A stretch of DNA of 64,000 nt from UBA964 sp037444685 (lineage in GTDB: Bacteria > Pseudomonadota > Gammaproteobacteria > Steroidobacterales > Steroidobacteraceae). The stretch lies in NCBI GenBank assembly GCA_037444685.1, contig JBBILX010000007.1, positions 127,107 through 191,106 of the forward strand. The letters run 5' to 3'. The position numbers were made by a program, and so were the translations under genes. A model generated the notes under the pieces. The model made no database searches. It was not told the DNA's origin and was given only the letters and a program-made list of their open reading frames with translations. Positions 36,479-46,661 of the stretch are shown here, one piece after another; position 1 is the first letter of the stretch; the number at the start of each line of letters is the position of its first letter.

Positions 36479-37090
36479 GTGTCCGATCGTCCGTTCTCGG
36501 CCGCCTGCGAGCGCAATCGCGAGCCCATCCTCGCGGTGCTGCCCGAACACTTCGCCGACCGGCGCCGGGTGCTCGAGATAGGCAGCGGCACGGGCCAGCA
36601 TGCCGTTCACTTCGCTGCGGGTATGCCGTGGCTGATCTGGCAGGCGACGGATCGCGCCGAGAACCTCGATGGCATCCGCTCCTGGCTCGACGCGGCCGCG
36701 CTGACCAACACGCCCCCACCGCTCGAGCTCGACGTCGGCAGTGCCTGGTCGCCCCTGCGGTTCGACGCCGCCTTCTCGGCCAACACGCTGCACATCATGT
36801 CCTGGCAGGAGGTCGAGCGGATGTTCGCGCATCTCGACGCGGTTCTCGAAGGCGATGCGGTGCTCGCAGTCTACGGGCCTTTCAACTATGGCGGTGCGTT
36901 CACGAGCCACGGCAACGCCGCGTTCGACGCCGCGCTGCGCGAGCGGGCGCCGCACATGGGGCTGCGCGATGCCGAAGCCGTCGATGCACTGGCCGCGAGC
37001 ATCGGCCTGCGGCGCGTCGCCGACGTCGCGATGCCGGCCAACAACCGGACCTTGGTCTGGCGCCGGGGAGGCAAGGAGACGCATCAATGA
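36479..37090 (+). CDS. DUF938 SAM-dependent methyltransferase
   Basis: 203 residues starting with GTG at 36479 (SDRPFSAACERNREPIL). Family hallmarks are VLEIGSGTGQHAVHFA, the W-Q-A-T-D motif (WQATDRAENL), FSANTLHIMSWQEVERMF and YGPFNYGGAFTSHGNAAFDA. The substrate is unknown. It sits between rraA and the amidohydrolase and overlaps the latter by four bases (ATGA). It is not closely related to the cassette methyltransferases. Confidence 0.88.
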   Translation: MSDRPFSAACERNREPILAVLPEHFADRRRVLEIGSGTGQHAVHFAAGMPWLIWQATDRAENLDGIRSWLDAAALTNTPPPLELDVGSAWSPLRFDAAFSANTLHIMSWQEVERMFAHLDAVLEGDAVLAVYGPFNYGGAFTSHGNAAFDAALRERAPHMGLRDAEAVDALAASIGLRRVADVAMPANNRTLVWRRGGKETHQ

Positions 37091-38598
37091 TCACCCGCAA
37101 GGATTTCCTGCGCGGCGCCGTCGCCCTGTGTGCGGCCAGTCCGCTGCGCCCGATCGCGGGCGCCGCACCAGCCGGCAAGCTGCGGACGACACCGAAGGGC
37201 GGCGAATTGCTCCTGACCGACGCGATCGTCGTGACGATGGATGACGAGCGGCGCGCTTTCCGTTCGGGCTACGTCTGGATCCGCGACGGTCTTGTCCACC
37301 GCGTCGGCAGCACCGCGTCGCTCGGTGACCCGCCGCGCGGCGTGCCGAGGCGATCGCTGCCGGGCAAGCTGATCATGCCGGGCCTCGTCAATTGTCATAC
37401 CCATCTTTCCAACGGCGTGCTGCGCGGTCTCTACGACGAGATGCCGCTCGAGGTGTGGTTCAGCAAAGGCATGTGGCCGGTGCTCGATGGGCTCGATCGA
37501 CGCAACGGCGAAGCCGCGGCCGCCCTGGCGCTGCTCGAGTTGATGTCGATGGGCGTCACGACGACCGCCACGGGCGAGATCGGCGCACCGAATCCCGAAC
37601 TGCTCGATGGCGTGCTGACCAGTGTCGAGCGCTCGGGCATCCGCGCGCGCGTGTCGCGGATCGCGATGGACAGCGCCGACCCGTCGAGTCCGTCGCAGTT
37701 CATCCGCGAGGGTTATCGCGACACGCCGGCGTTCGCCACTGACGAAATCCGTCGACTCAAGCGCCGCTTCGACTCCGATCGCGTCACCGTGACGCCCGAG
37801 GCCATCGGCGTGCTGCGCTGCACGCCCGCCATGATCGAGGCCATGCACGCTCTGTCGGTCGAATACGAGTGCCTGTTCACCATGCACGCGGCCAGCTCGC
37901 AGGACGAACGCGACGAAAGTCAGCGCCGTTTTGGTCACGGCAGCATCACCGAGCTCGAGAAGCTCGGCGTGCTCGGGCCGAGAACCTTGCTCGCCCATGC
38001 AATCTGGCTCGACGATACGGAGATCGCGCTGCTCGCGGAGCGCGGCACGGGGATTTCGCACAACCCCGTCTCCAACGCTTACTACGCCTCGGGCATCGCG
38101 CGACTGCCGGAGCTGCTCGCAGCCGGCCTGCGCGTCGGCCTCGGTGTCGACGGAGCCTCGACCAACAACGGCCAGAACGTCTGGGAGACGATGAAGATCG
38201 CAATGCTGTTCCAGAAACAGCATCGGGAAGACCCGGGGTTCGGCTCGGCCGAGCTCGCGCTCGAACTGATGACGCGCGGCGGGGCGGCAGCGTTGCACCT
38301 TGCGCACGAGGTCGGCTCGCTCGAGCCGGGCAAACGAGCCGACCTGATCGTCATCGATACCGAGCGCGTCTCGCTCGCGCCGGCGCAGACCGTTGTCTCG
38401 AACCTCGTCTACTCGAACGACCCTTGGGCCGTCCGCGACGTCTATGTCGATGGCGAGCAGATCGTCCGCGATGGTGTCCATCGCGCCTTCAATCGTCCCG
38501 CGGTGATTCGGGGGGCCGGACGCGCGCTCGGGCGCGTGCTCGAGCGCGCCGGTCTCGAACGATATCTCGAGGCGCGGAGCCGCTGGCAGTGGCAGTAA
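37087..38598 (+). CDS. exported amidohydrolase (atrazine chlorohydrolase/TrzN/SsnA-like)
   Basis: 503 residues. The N-terminus TRKDFLRGAVALCAAS resembles a twin-arginine leader but has RK instead of RR. The metal-dependent hydrolase core has the HxH pair in NCHTHLSNG (His104, His106), later histidines in FTMHAASSQDERDESQ and LLAHAIWLDD, and the aspartate in VGLGVDGASTNNGQNVWE. The C-terminus returns to the beta-sandwich (LEPGKRADLIVID). It should deaminate or dechlorinate a heterocyclic or amidine substrate, not identifiable from sequence. Last gene of the rraA operon. Confidence 0.85.
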   Translation: MITRKDFLRGAVALCAASPLRPIAGAAPAGKLRTTPKGGELLLTDAIVVTMDDERRAFRSGYVWIRDGLVHRVGSTASLGDPPRGVPRRSLPGKLIMPGLVNCHTHLSNGVLRGLYDEMPLEVWFSKGMWPVLDGLDRRNGEAAAALALLELMSMGVTTTATGEIGAPNPELLDGVLTSVERSGIRARVSRIAMDSADPSSPSQFIREGYRDTPAFATDEIRRLKRRFDSDRVTVTPEAIGVLRCTPAMIEAMHALSVEYECLFTMHAASSQDERDESQRRFGHGSITELEKLGVLGPRTLLAHAIWLDDTEIALLAERGTGISHNPVSNAYYASGIARLPELLAAGLRVGLGVDGASTNNGQNVWETMKIAMLFQKQHREDPGFGSAELALELMTRGGAAALHLAHEVGSLEPGKRADLIVIDTERVSLAPAQTVVSNLVYSNDPWAVRDVYVDGEQIVRDGVHRAFNRPAVIRGAGRALGRVLERAGLERYLEARSRWQWQ

Positions 38599-38620
38599 CG
38601 CCGCGCCGGCGGTGCCTGGC

Positions 38621-39853
38621 TCAGGACGGCTTGGTCGCGTTCAGGACGCCGAAATTCTCGAGCACCACCGGTTCCGTCTCGTTGAGCGAGAACCCGGCGG
38701 CGCGGATCAGATCCGGCAGGCCCGCACTGCGGAACTTGAGCGTCCATACTTCGTTGTTCCAGCGGTGGTCCCACCAGAGTCGGTACAGGCCGTAGGCCGA
38801 GCGACGCGGCGCGCCGGTCAGTCGGAAGTCGATCGGGTAGAACACGCCGCCCGGGCGCATGATGCGGTAGGCCTCGTTGACGATCGCGCGGGCGCCCTCG
38901 GGCGAGACCTCGTGGAACATGATGTAGCTGACGACGAGATCGAAGTGCCCGTCCGGGAATTTCGTATCCTCGGCCAGACGCTGCGCGAAGTGAACGTCGA
39001 GGTTGCGCTCGACGGCGCGCAGATGCGCGTACCGGAGCATCGGCGCCCCGACATCGATGCCCCAGACCTCGGCATCGGGGAAGCGCTCCTTGAGCGCCAT
39101 CGCGAGCTGACCGATTCCGGTACCGAGATCGAGGATGCGGCGCACCTTGCCGTCGGCCGGCAATGGCATCCGCTGGGCCGCGCCGACGTGCAGCTCGTCC
39201 TGCGTGTTGCGGCCGCTGTAGAACCCGTTGGTGCCGTAGTGATAGAGGTGGCCGGCGAACGGATGACCGACGTAGCCGCCAGGCTGGATGTGGATCTCGT
39301 GCCGCACGTAATCGGGCAGCTTCATGTCCGGATTGAGCTCGAGCGAGCCGGGACCCCGGCGATCCACGGCTTCCATCTCCGCGAGGTATCGATCGGCATT
39401 GCCTTCGAATTCCTCGCGCAGACCGTTCCAGGCGAGCTGCTGACAGGACAGCCAAGCACGCGTGCTCGTCTGCAGCAGCGGATCGTCCTGCAGCAGCTCG
39501 AGCGCACGCGGCAGAGGAATGTCGGCCTGCGGTGAGTAGCCATGGCTCGCAACGATCGCGTCGGCGCGAGCGGCCGCAGCCCGCGACAGGTCGCGATTGG
39601 CCCAGGCGCGGAACGATTGCAGGAAGTCCTGCCGGCTCTCGAGGTCGAGTGTCGGCAGTCGCTCCATGCGGCCAAAGCGGCCGCGCGGCGCGAGCGTGCC
39701 CTCGGGCAGCACGGGCGCACGCACGCCCGGCGCCCCGGAGGTCGGTCGCGGCGCCGGCAGTGCGCCGGCGGCGGAGATCTGCTGGTTGGCAACGGTGCCG
39801 AGCGCCGCGAGTGCCGCGCCGGTCGTGGTGAGGGCCGTCCTTCTGTCCATCAC
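38621..39853 (-). CDS. SAM-dependent methyltransferase with twin-arginine-like leader, cassette 2
   Basis: 410 residues. The start MMDRRTALTTTGAALAALG is a short RR motif with a hydrophobic stretch, looking like a Tat leader. A helical N-terminal region containing LELNPDMKLPDYVRHE follows, then the methyltransferase core: motif I LDLGTGIGQLAMAL, VWGIDVGAPMLRYAH, DGHFDLVVSYIMFHEVSP and MRPGGVFYPIDF. It is a paralog of 9574-10692 (shared LxLNPxxxLPDY segment) and of the broken 34972-35674. It overlaps the small helical protein gene by four bases. SAM is cytoplasmic, so real export would be odd. Confidence 0.83.
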   Translation of the reverse strand: MMDRRTALTTTGAALAALGTVANQQISAAGALPAPRPTSGAPGVRAPVLPEGTLAPRGRFGRMERLPTLDLESRQDFLQSFRAWANRDLSRAAAARADAIVASHGYSPQADIPLPRALELLQDDPLLQTSTRAWLSCQQLAWNGLREEFEGNADRYLAEMEAVDRRGPGSLELNPDMKLPDYVRHEIHIQPGGYVGHPFAGHLYHYGTNGFYSGRNTQDELHVGAAQRMPLPADGKVRRILDLGTGIGQLAMALKERFPDAEVWGIDVGAPMLRYAHLRAVERNLDVHFAQRLAEDTKFPDGHFDLVVSYIMFHEVSPEGARAIVNEAYRIMRPGGVFYPIDFRLTGAPRRSAYGLYRLWWDHRWNNEVWTLKFRSAGLPDLIRAAGFSLNETEPVVLENFGVLNATKPS

Positions 39854-40194
39854 TGGCGCTCCTCGGCGAAGGGCCGCGCCGCGCTCGTGTCGCGCGAGAG
39901 GACCTCATAGACGCGGCGCACCATGGCGTCGCGCTCGGCGTCCCAGAGCTTGCGCTCCTCGGGAGAAGGCACGTATTGCTCGATCGCCTCGCGCGAGACC
40001 TTCCCGGTCGTCTCGAGCAGCCGCTCGACGATGCGCAGCCGCTGGCGGTCGGCCCAGATCTCGGCGCCGATCGCGATGACGACGGTCATCAGATTGTCGA
40101 GATGCGGATTGCCGAGAAAGACGGCGGAGTCGGTGTCGCCCCTGATCGCGGGCGTCGTGTAGGTCGGCCGCTGCGGCCTGCTGGTCTCTGCCAT
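39850..40194 (-). CDS. small helical partner protein, cassette 2
   Basis: 114 residues from ATG 40194 (an earlier in-frame ATG at 40290 lies within the katG terminator and is less likely). The centre LDNLMTVVIAIGAEIWADRQ then RLRIVERLLE is an amphipathic helix. It aligns ungapped over about 78 residues with the protein at 10696-11052. The stop overlaps the methyltransferase start (ATGA), so the order here is small protein then methyltransferase, reversed relative to cassette 1. No known domain. Confidence 0.75.
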   Translation of the reverse strand: MAETSRPQRPTYTTPAIRGDTDSAVFLGNPHLDNLMTVVIAIGAEIWADRQRLRIVERLLETTGKVSREAIEQYVPSPEERKLWDAERDAMVRRVYEVLSRDTSAARPFAEERQ

Positions 40195-40248
40195 GGAGCA
40201 ATGCCCTCCTTGTGCGCGTCCGATCATACCTCGTCGCTGCGATGACAC

Positions 40249-40284
40249 AAAAAAGAGAACGGCGGCACTCGCGCGCCGCCGTTC
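40249..40284 (-). terminator. Rho-independent terminator of katG
   Basis: Perfect 10-bp stem GAACGGCGGC (40257-40266) and GCCGCCGTTC (40275-40284), 8-base loop. On the minus strand it is followed by TC and six T (40254-40249). It lies 40 bases beyond the katG stop and just before the cassette 2 small gene. Confidence 0.93.
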
Positions 40285-40324
40285 CGGCATGTCTCCAGCG
40301 ACCTGCGGCAGACGCCGCGTCGAT

Positions 40325-42547
<2,223 letters not shown>

Positions 42548-42743
42548 TTGTTACCCCTCCTTCCGAAGTGACGTTTGGACCGGGAGCAGGCGCGGTAGCG
42601 CTGGAGCGCCCACGCCGCGCCGTCACCCCCAACGGTCGTACTCTGACCGGTGGACCGGCGCGGCGGAAATCGTTTCTACCGATCCGGTCGATCGACATCA
42701 CCTATCGACGGTGCGCGGCGCGACTCTGGCAAGGGGAGCGGAC

Positions 42744-42816
42744 TGGGCCCGGTTGGATTCGAACCAACGACCAAGGGATTATGAGTCCCCTGCACTAACC
42801 GCTGTGCTACAGGCCC
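42744..42816 (-). tRNA. tRNA with CAU anticodon, probably tRNA-Ile2
   Basis: 73-nt cloverleaf read on the minus strand: acceptor GGGCCTG/CGGGCCC (with one T-G wobble), D stem GCAC/GTGC, anticodon stem GGGGA/TCCCT with loop CTCATAA, T arm GTTGG/CCAAC with TTCGAAT, discriminator A. The CAT loop and GGTC variable region resemble E. coli tRNA-Ile2, whose C34 is modified to lysidine, more than elongator tRNA-Met. CCA is not encoded (GTC follows), so Cca must add it. Confidence 0.92.
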
Positions 42817-42871
42817 GCGGCCGTGAATGCTAGCATGGCGGCCTGTTGGGACCGCGTTCCGGTGGCTGCGC

Positions 42872-43474
42872 ATGAAGCTCTATTACTCTCCCGGTGCCTG
42901 CTCGCTCGCCGCACACATCGCGCTGCGCGAGGCGGGTCTGCCATTCGATCTCGTCCGGGTCGAAGGCCGTGGTCAGAAGACCGCGGGCGGCGAGCCCTAC
43001 GCGAAGATCACGGCCAAGAACTACGTGCCCGCGCTGCAGTTCGACGACGGCGCGGTGCTGACCGAGTGCACGGCGATCCTGCCGTGGATCGGCGACCAGA
43101 GAGCCGGGCTCGCCCCGCCTGCCGGCACGATGGCGCGTTACCGGCTGCACGAATGGCTCGGCTACCTGAACTCCGAGGTGCACAAGGGCTTCAGTGCCTT
43201 CTTCACGCCCGGCACGACCGACGAGCAGAAGGCCTCTGCCAGGGAACGGCTCGGCCAGCGGTTCACGTTCATCGAGAATGAGCTCGGCAACCGATCCTAT
43301 CTGCTGGGCGAGGAGTTCACGGTCGCCGACGCTTACCTGTTCACGGTGCTGGGCTGGACGCAGCACGTCGGCATCGATCTCAGTGCCTGGCCCGCGCTCA
43401 GGGAATATCACGCGCGCATCGCCGCGCGACCGGCCGTGCAGGCCGCGCAGCAAGCCGAGGGATTGAGAAAATGA
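42872..43474 (+). CDS. beta-class-like glutathione S-transferase
   Basis: 200 residues. The N-terminal motif MKLYYSPGACSLAAHIAL contains the Cys10 and Ser/Pro pattern of bacterial beta GSTs. KNYVPALQFDDGAVLTE is the cis-Pro strand, and EEFTVADAYLFTVLGW belongs to the helical C-terminal domain. ATG 42872 is chosen because an upstream ATG at 42827 adds 15 unlike residues. The next gene overlaps by four bases (ATGA). Confidence 0.9.
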   Translation: MKLYYSPGACSLAAHIALREAGLPFDLVRVEGRGQKTAGGEPYAKITAKNYVPALQFDDGAVLTECTAILPWIGDQRAGLAPPAGTMARYRLHEWLGYLNSEVHKGFSAFFTPGTTDEQKASARERLGQRFTFIENELGNRSYLLGEEFTVADAYLFTVLGWTQHVGIDLSAWPALREYHARIAARPAVQAAQQAEGLRK

Positions 43475-43785
43475 GCGACTCGCGCCCGGGATACCTGCTG
43501 GTGCAGGGACAGGTGACGGACGTTGAGGGTTTCAAGGCGTACAACGCGGCATTGCCGTCGATCTACCAGAAGTACGGTGGGCACTACCTCACCGTCACGC
43601 CGGCGGCGAAAGTCGAAGTCGCGGAAGGCGAACCGCGCCACGAGAGCATCCTGATCGCGAGGTTTCCGTCCAAGGAGGCGGCCTGGGCGTTCTGGAACTC
43701 GAGCGAGTACGCGGCAGCCAAGAAGCTCCGCGAGGGCAAGGGCCGCTTCTTCGTGACGGTGCTCGAGGGCCTGCCCGGCACCTGA
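43471..43785 (+). CDS. DUF1330 family protein
   Basis: 104 residues, ferredoxin-like dimeric alpha/beta fold: GYLLVQGQVTDVEGFKAYNA, GGHYLT, then RFPSKEAAWAFWNSSEYAAA with the typical sheet-helix end. No cofactor or catalytic residues are known for the family. Overlaps the GST gene by four bases, and the hydrolase GTG starts one base after its stop, so three genes form a tight operon. Confidence 0.88.
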   Translation: MSDSRPGYLLVQGQVTDVEGFKAYNAALPSIYQKYGGHYLTVTPAAKVEVAEGEPRHESILIARFPSKEAAWAFWNSSEYAAAKKLREGKGRFFVTVLEGLPGT

Positions 43786-43786
43786 C

Positions 43787-44590
43787 GTGATTCGCAAGGC
43801 CTACGTCGAGACGCGCTGCGGGCAGCTCCATTTCCGCTACGTCCGCGTCGTCGGCCGCGCCGAGCTCGAGCCCCTGATCCTGCTGCATCGGACGCCGACA
43901 GGGTCGGTCAGCTTCGAGCCGCTGATGCGCGAGCTCGACGACTGGCGCAACCTCTACGCCTTCGATACGCCGGGTTTCGGCGGCTCGTTCGATCCCTCGG
44001 GGATGCCCACGCTGGAGCAGTACCTCGACTGGTTCACCGAAGCGATCGATGCGCTGGCGATCGACGGGTTTCACCTGTTCGGACACCACACCGGCATGCA
44101 CTTCGCGCTCGCGCTCGCGCTGCGCTGGCCCGCGCGGGTCCGCTCGCTCGCGCTCGGTGGCGTGCTCTGCCTCGACGCCGCGGAGCGGGCCGCGTTCTTC
44201 GAACGGCTCGGTGCCGCGCCCGAAGCAAGGCCGGACGGCGCGCACCTCGGCGAACTCTGGCGGCGCATGCAGCCCTACTTCCCGCAGCGTGACCCCGGTC
44301 TGCTCAACACGGAGATGATCGGGGCGCTGCGCGCCGGTCGCGCGCGCGACCAGGTGTTCGCCGCGATCGCCGCGCAGGACGTGCCCGCGGGCCTCGCTGC
44401 GGTGCGCTGTCCGCTGCTCGCGCTGTCGGCGAGCGACGACCCGCTGCGTCCCCTGCTAGAGCGCGTGCCGGCCTTTCAACCGGCCGCGCGGATAGAAATG
44501 CTCGGCGCCAGCGGCGTCGCTGCACCCGAGCGTGACGCACCGCAGCTCGCCGCCATCCTGCGAGATTTTGTCAACTCCCTGTCACCTTAG
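43787..44590 (+). CDS. alpha/beta-hydrolase fold protein lacking the serine nucleophile
   Basis: 267 residues from GTG 43787. Oxyanion-strand LLHRTPTG, FDTPGFGGS and a helical lid precede an elbow GHHTG (residues 99-103), where the usual G-x-S-x-G serine is His101. The acid region ALSASDD is present; a terminal catalytic histidine is not evident near the C-terminus. So either chemistry without a serine nucleophile or a non-catalytic role. I chose GTG because it is the only start between DUF1330 and the first conserved strand. PhoX follows after 21 bases. Confidence 0.82.
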   Translation: MIRKAYVETRCGQLHFRYVRVVGRAELEPLILLHRTPTGSVSFEPLMRELDDWRNLYAFDTPGFGGSFDPSGMPTLEQYLDWFTEAIDALAIDGFHLFGHHTGMHFALALALRWPARVRSLALGGVLCLDAAERAAFFERLGAAPEARPDGAHLGELWRRMQPYFPQRDPGLLNTEMIGALRAGRARDQVFAAIAAQDVPAGLAAVRCPLLALSASDDPLRPLLERVPAFQPAARIEMLGASGVAAPERDAPQLAAILRDFVNSLSP

Positions 44591-44611
44591 CCGCGCCACA
44601 ATGACGCAGAC

Positions 44612-46624
44612 ATGAGACCGCCGAAGAGTCCAACGTTCGAGACACTGCTCCACCAGCGCCTGACACGACGCGAGCTCTTTCACGCAGGGGCAGCGGGCGC
44701 CGTCGCGGTCGCCACCGCCGGCGCGCACTCGAGTGCCGGTTCTGACAGTAGCCGCGCGCGGCGCGCCACCACGCTGGCGCCGAGTCGCGCCGACGCGCTG
44801 CTGCTCGCGCCGGGCTACCGTCATGACGTCGTGATCCGCTGGGGCGAACCTCTGTTCCGCGGCGCCGCCGGCCTCGACCCGCGCCTGCTCGCTGGTCCGC
44901 TGCTGACGCGGCCGGACGCCGCCACGCGACAGGCGCAGCAGTTCGGCACCAACTGCGACGCAATCCACTACTTCCCATTGGGGGGATCGAATCGGCGCGG
45001 CGTGCTCTGCGTCAACAGCGAGTATGTGCAGGTCGAGCTCGCCTTCAGCGGCCTGCCTGCCGACGACAAGCGACGCGCCGGGATGTTCGCTGACTGGATC
45101 CGCGCCCATCCCGACGCCGTCCGCTGGATGCAGGCCGCGCAGGGAGTCAACGTGATCGAGGTTCAGCGCCGGGCGCGCGGCTGGCGTTACGTGCCAGGCG
45201 CCCCGCAGACACGCCGGATCACGGCGACCACGCCCTGCGAGGTCACCGGCCCGGCGCGCGGTTCGCCGCTGCTGCGCACGAGCGCCGACCCTGCCGGCAC
45301 CCGCGCGCTAGGCACCTTCGCGAACTGCGCCGGGGGCCGTACGCCCTGGGGCACGTTCCTGACCGCGGAGGAGAACATCGACGACTATTTCGGCTTCGGG
45401 CGCAGCTGGTCCGCGGCGACCGACGACTTCGCGACGCTGGCCGCGCATGCGCGCTTTCCGCTGGGAGAGCGCTCACTGTACGGCTGGGAACATGTCGATC
45501 GACGCTTCGACGTGCGCGCCGAACCACGCGAGGCGCTACGCTTCGGCTGGATCGTCGAGATCGATCCGATGGACCCGAGCTCGCCACCGAAGAAGCGCAC
45601 GGCGCTCGGACGCTTCTGCCATGAAGGAGCCAATACTCGGCTGGCCCGCGACGGCCGCGTCGCCGTCTACATGGGCGACGACGAGAAATACGAGTATGTC
45701 TACAAGTTCGTCACGAGCGGCCGCTTCGACCCCGACCGCCTCGCCGCCAATCGCGATCTGCTCGATCAGGGCACCTTGTACGTCGCGCGTTTCGACGCCG
45801 ATGGCGGCGGGGAGTGGCTGCCGCTGGTCTACGACCCGAACGGACCGCTGAACGCTTCAGCGGGCTTCACGAGCCAGGCGGACGTCGTGATCAAGGCGCG
45901 CGCGGCCGCCGATCTGCTCGGCGCCACGCCGATGGACCGGCCCGAGGACATCGAACCGAGTCCCCTGACAGGGCGCGTCTACATCGCGCTGACCAAGAAC
46001 GGCGATCGGCTCGGCGAGCGGCAGCGCGACTTCTACACGAATCGGGAGATCGAACTCGGCACCGACGCCGCCAACCCGCGCGCAGACAACGACCATGGGC
46101 ATATCGTCGAGTTGATCGAGCAGGATGATGACGCCGGCGCGACGCGCTTCCGCTGGCAGATCTTCCTGCTCGCCGGTGACCCGCGGGGCGGCACGCTGCT
46201 GACGCGATACGAGGACCTGCAGCGCCGGCCGCTGCAGCGCGACGCGACCTGGTATGCGGGTCAGACCGACGCCGCGTCGCTGAGCCCGCTGGCCTGCCCC
46301 GACAATCTCGGCTTCGATCCGCAGGGCAGGCTCTGGATCGTGACCGACACCGACGACTACACGATCGGCAACAACGGCTGCTACGTCGTACCGACCAGCG
46401 GCCCGGAGCGGGGTCTGGTGCGCCAGATCGCGAGCGCGCCGGTCGGCGCGGAAGTCTGCGGCTGCGAGTTCACGCCCGACGGCCGAACGCTGTTCCTGTC
46501 GATCCAGCATCCAGGCGAGGGGGGCTCGATCGACGAACCCGTCAGTCATTGGCCTGACGGTGGCGGCCTGCCGCCCCGCTCCGCCGTGGTCGCGATCGAG
46601 CGCGAGGACGGCGCGCCGCTCTAG
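44612..46624 (+). CDS. phoX: PhoX family (DUF839) phosphatase, Tat exported
   Basis: 670 residues. The leader TRRELFHAGAAGAVAVATAG has a clear twin-arginine motif with hydrophobic core. The body shows PhoX/DUF839 features: FGTNCDAIHYFPLGG, NCAGGRTPWGTFLTAEENID, GRFCHEGANTRLARDGRVAVYMGDD, DRPEDIEPSP and CPDNLGFDPQGRLWI. Known members are periplasmic Ca/Fe-dependent alkaline phosphatases or phosphotriesterases. Length fits. It is the last of the run GST-DUF1330-hydrolase-PhoX. Confidence 0.9.
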   Translation: MRPPKSPTFETLLHQRLTRRELFHAGAAGAVAVATAGAHSSAGSDSSRARRATTLAPSRADALLLAPGYRHDVVIRWGEPLFRGAAGLDPRLLAGPLLTRPDAATRQAQQFGTNCDAIHYFPLGGSNRRGVLCVNSEYVQVELAFSGLPADDKRRAGMFADWIRAHPDAVRWMQAAQGVNVIEVQRRARGWRYVPGAPQTRRITATTPCEVTGPARGSPLLRTSADPAGTRALGTFANCAGGRTPWGTFLTAEENIDDYFGFGRSWSAATDDFATLAAHARFPLGERSLYGWEHVDRRFDVRAEPREALRFGWIVEIDPMDPSSPPKKRTALGRFCHEGANTRLARDGRVAVYMGDDEKYEYVYKFVTSGRFDPDRLAANRDLLDQGTLYVARFDADGGGEWLPLVYDPNGPLNASAGFTSQADVVIKARAAADLLGATPMDRPEDIEPSPLTGRVYIALTKNGDRLGERQRDFYTNREIELGTDAANPRADNDHGHIVELIEQDDDAGATRFRWQIFLLAGDPRGGTLLTRYEDLQRRPLQRDATWYAGQTDAASLSPLACPDNLGFDPQGRLWIVTDTDDYTIGNNGCYVVPTSGPERGLVRQIASAPVGAEVCGCEFTPDGRTLFLSIQHPGEGGSIDEPVSHWPDGGGLPPRSAVVAIEREDGAPL

Positions 46625-46661
46625 GTCGCCCTCGAAGTGACCGGCCTGCCGCGCTCGCGCC

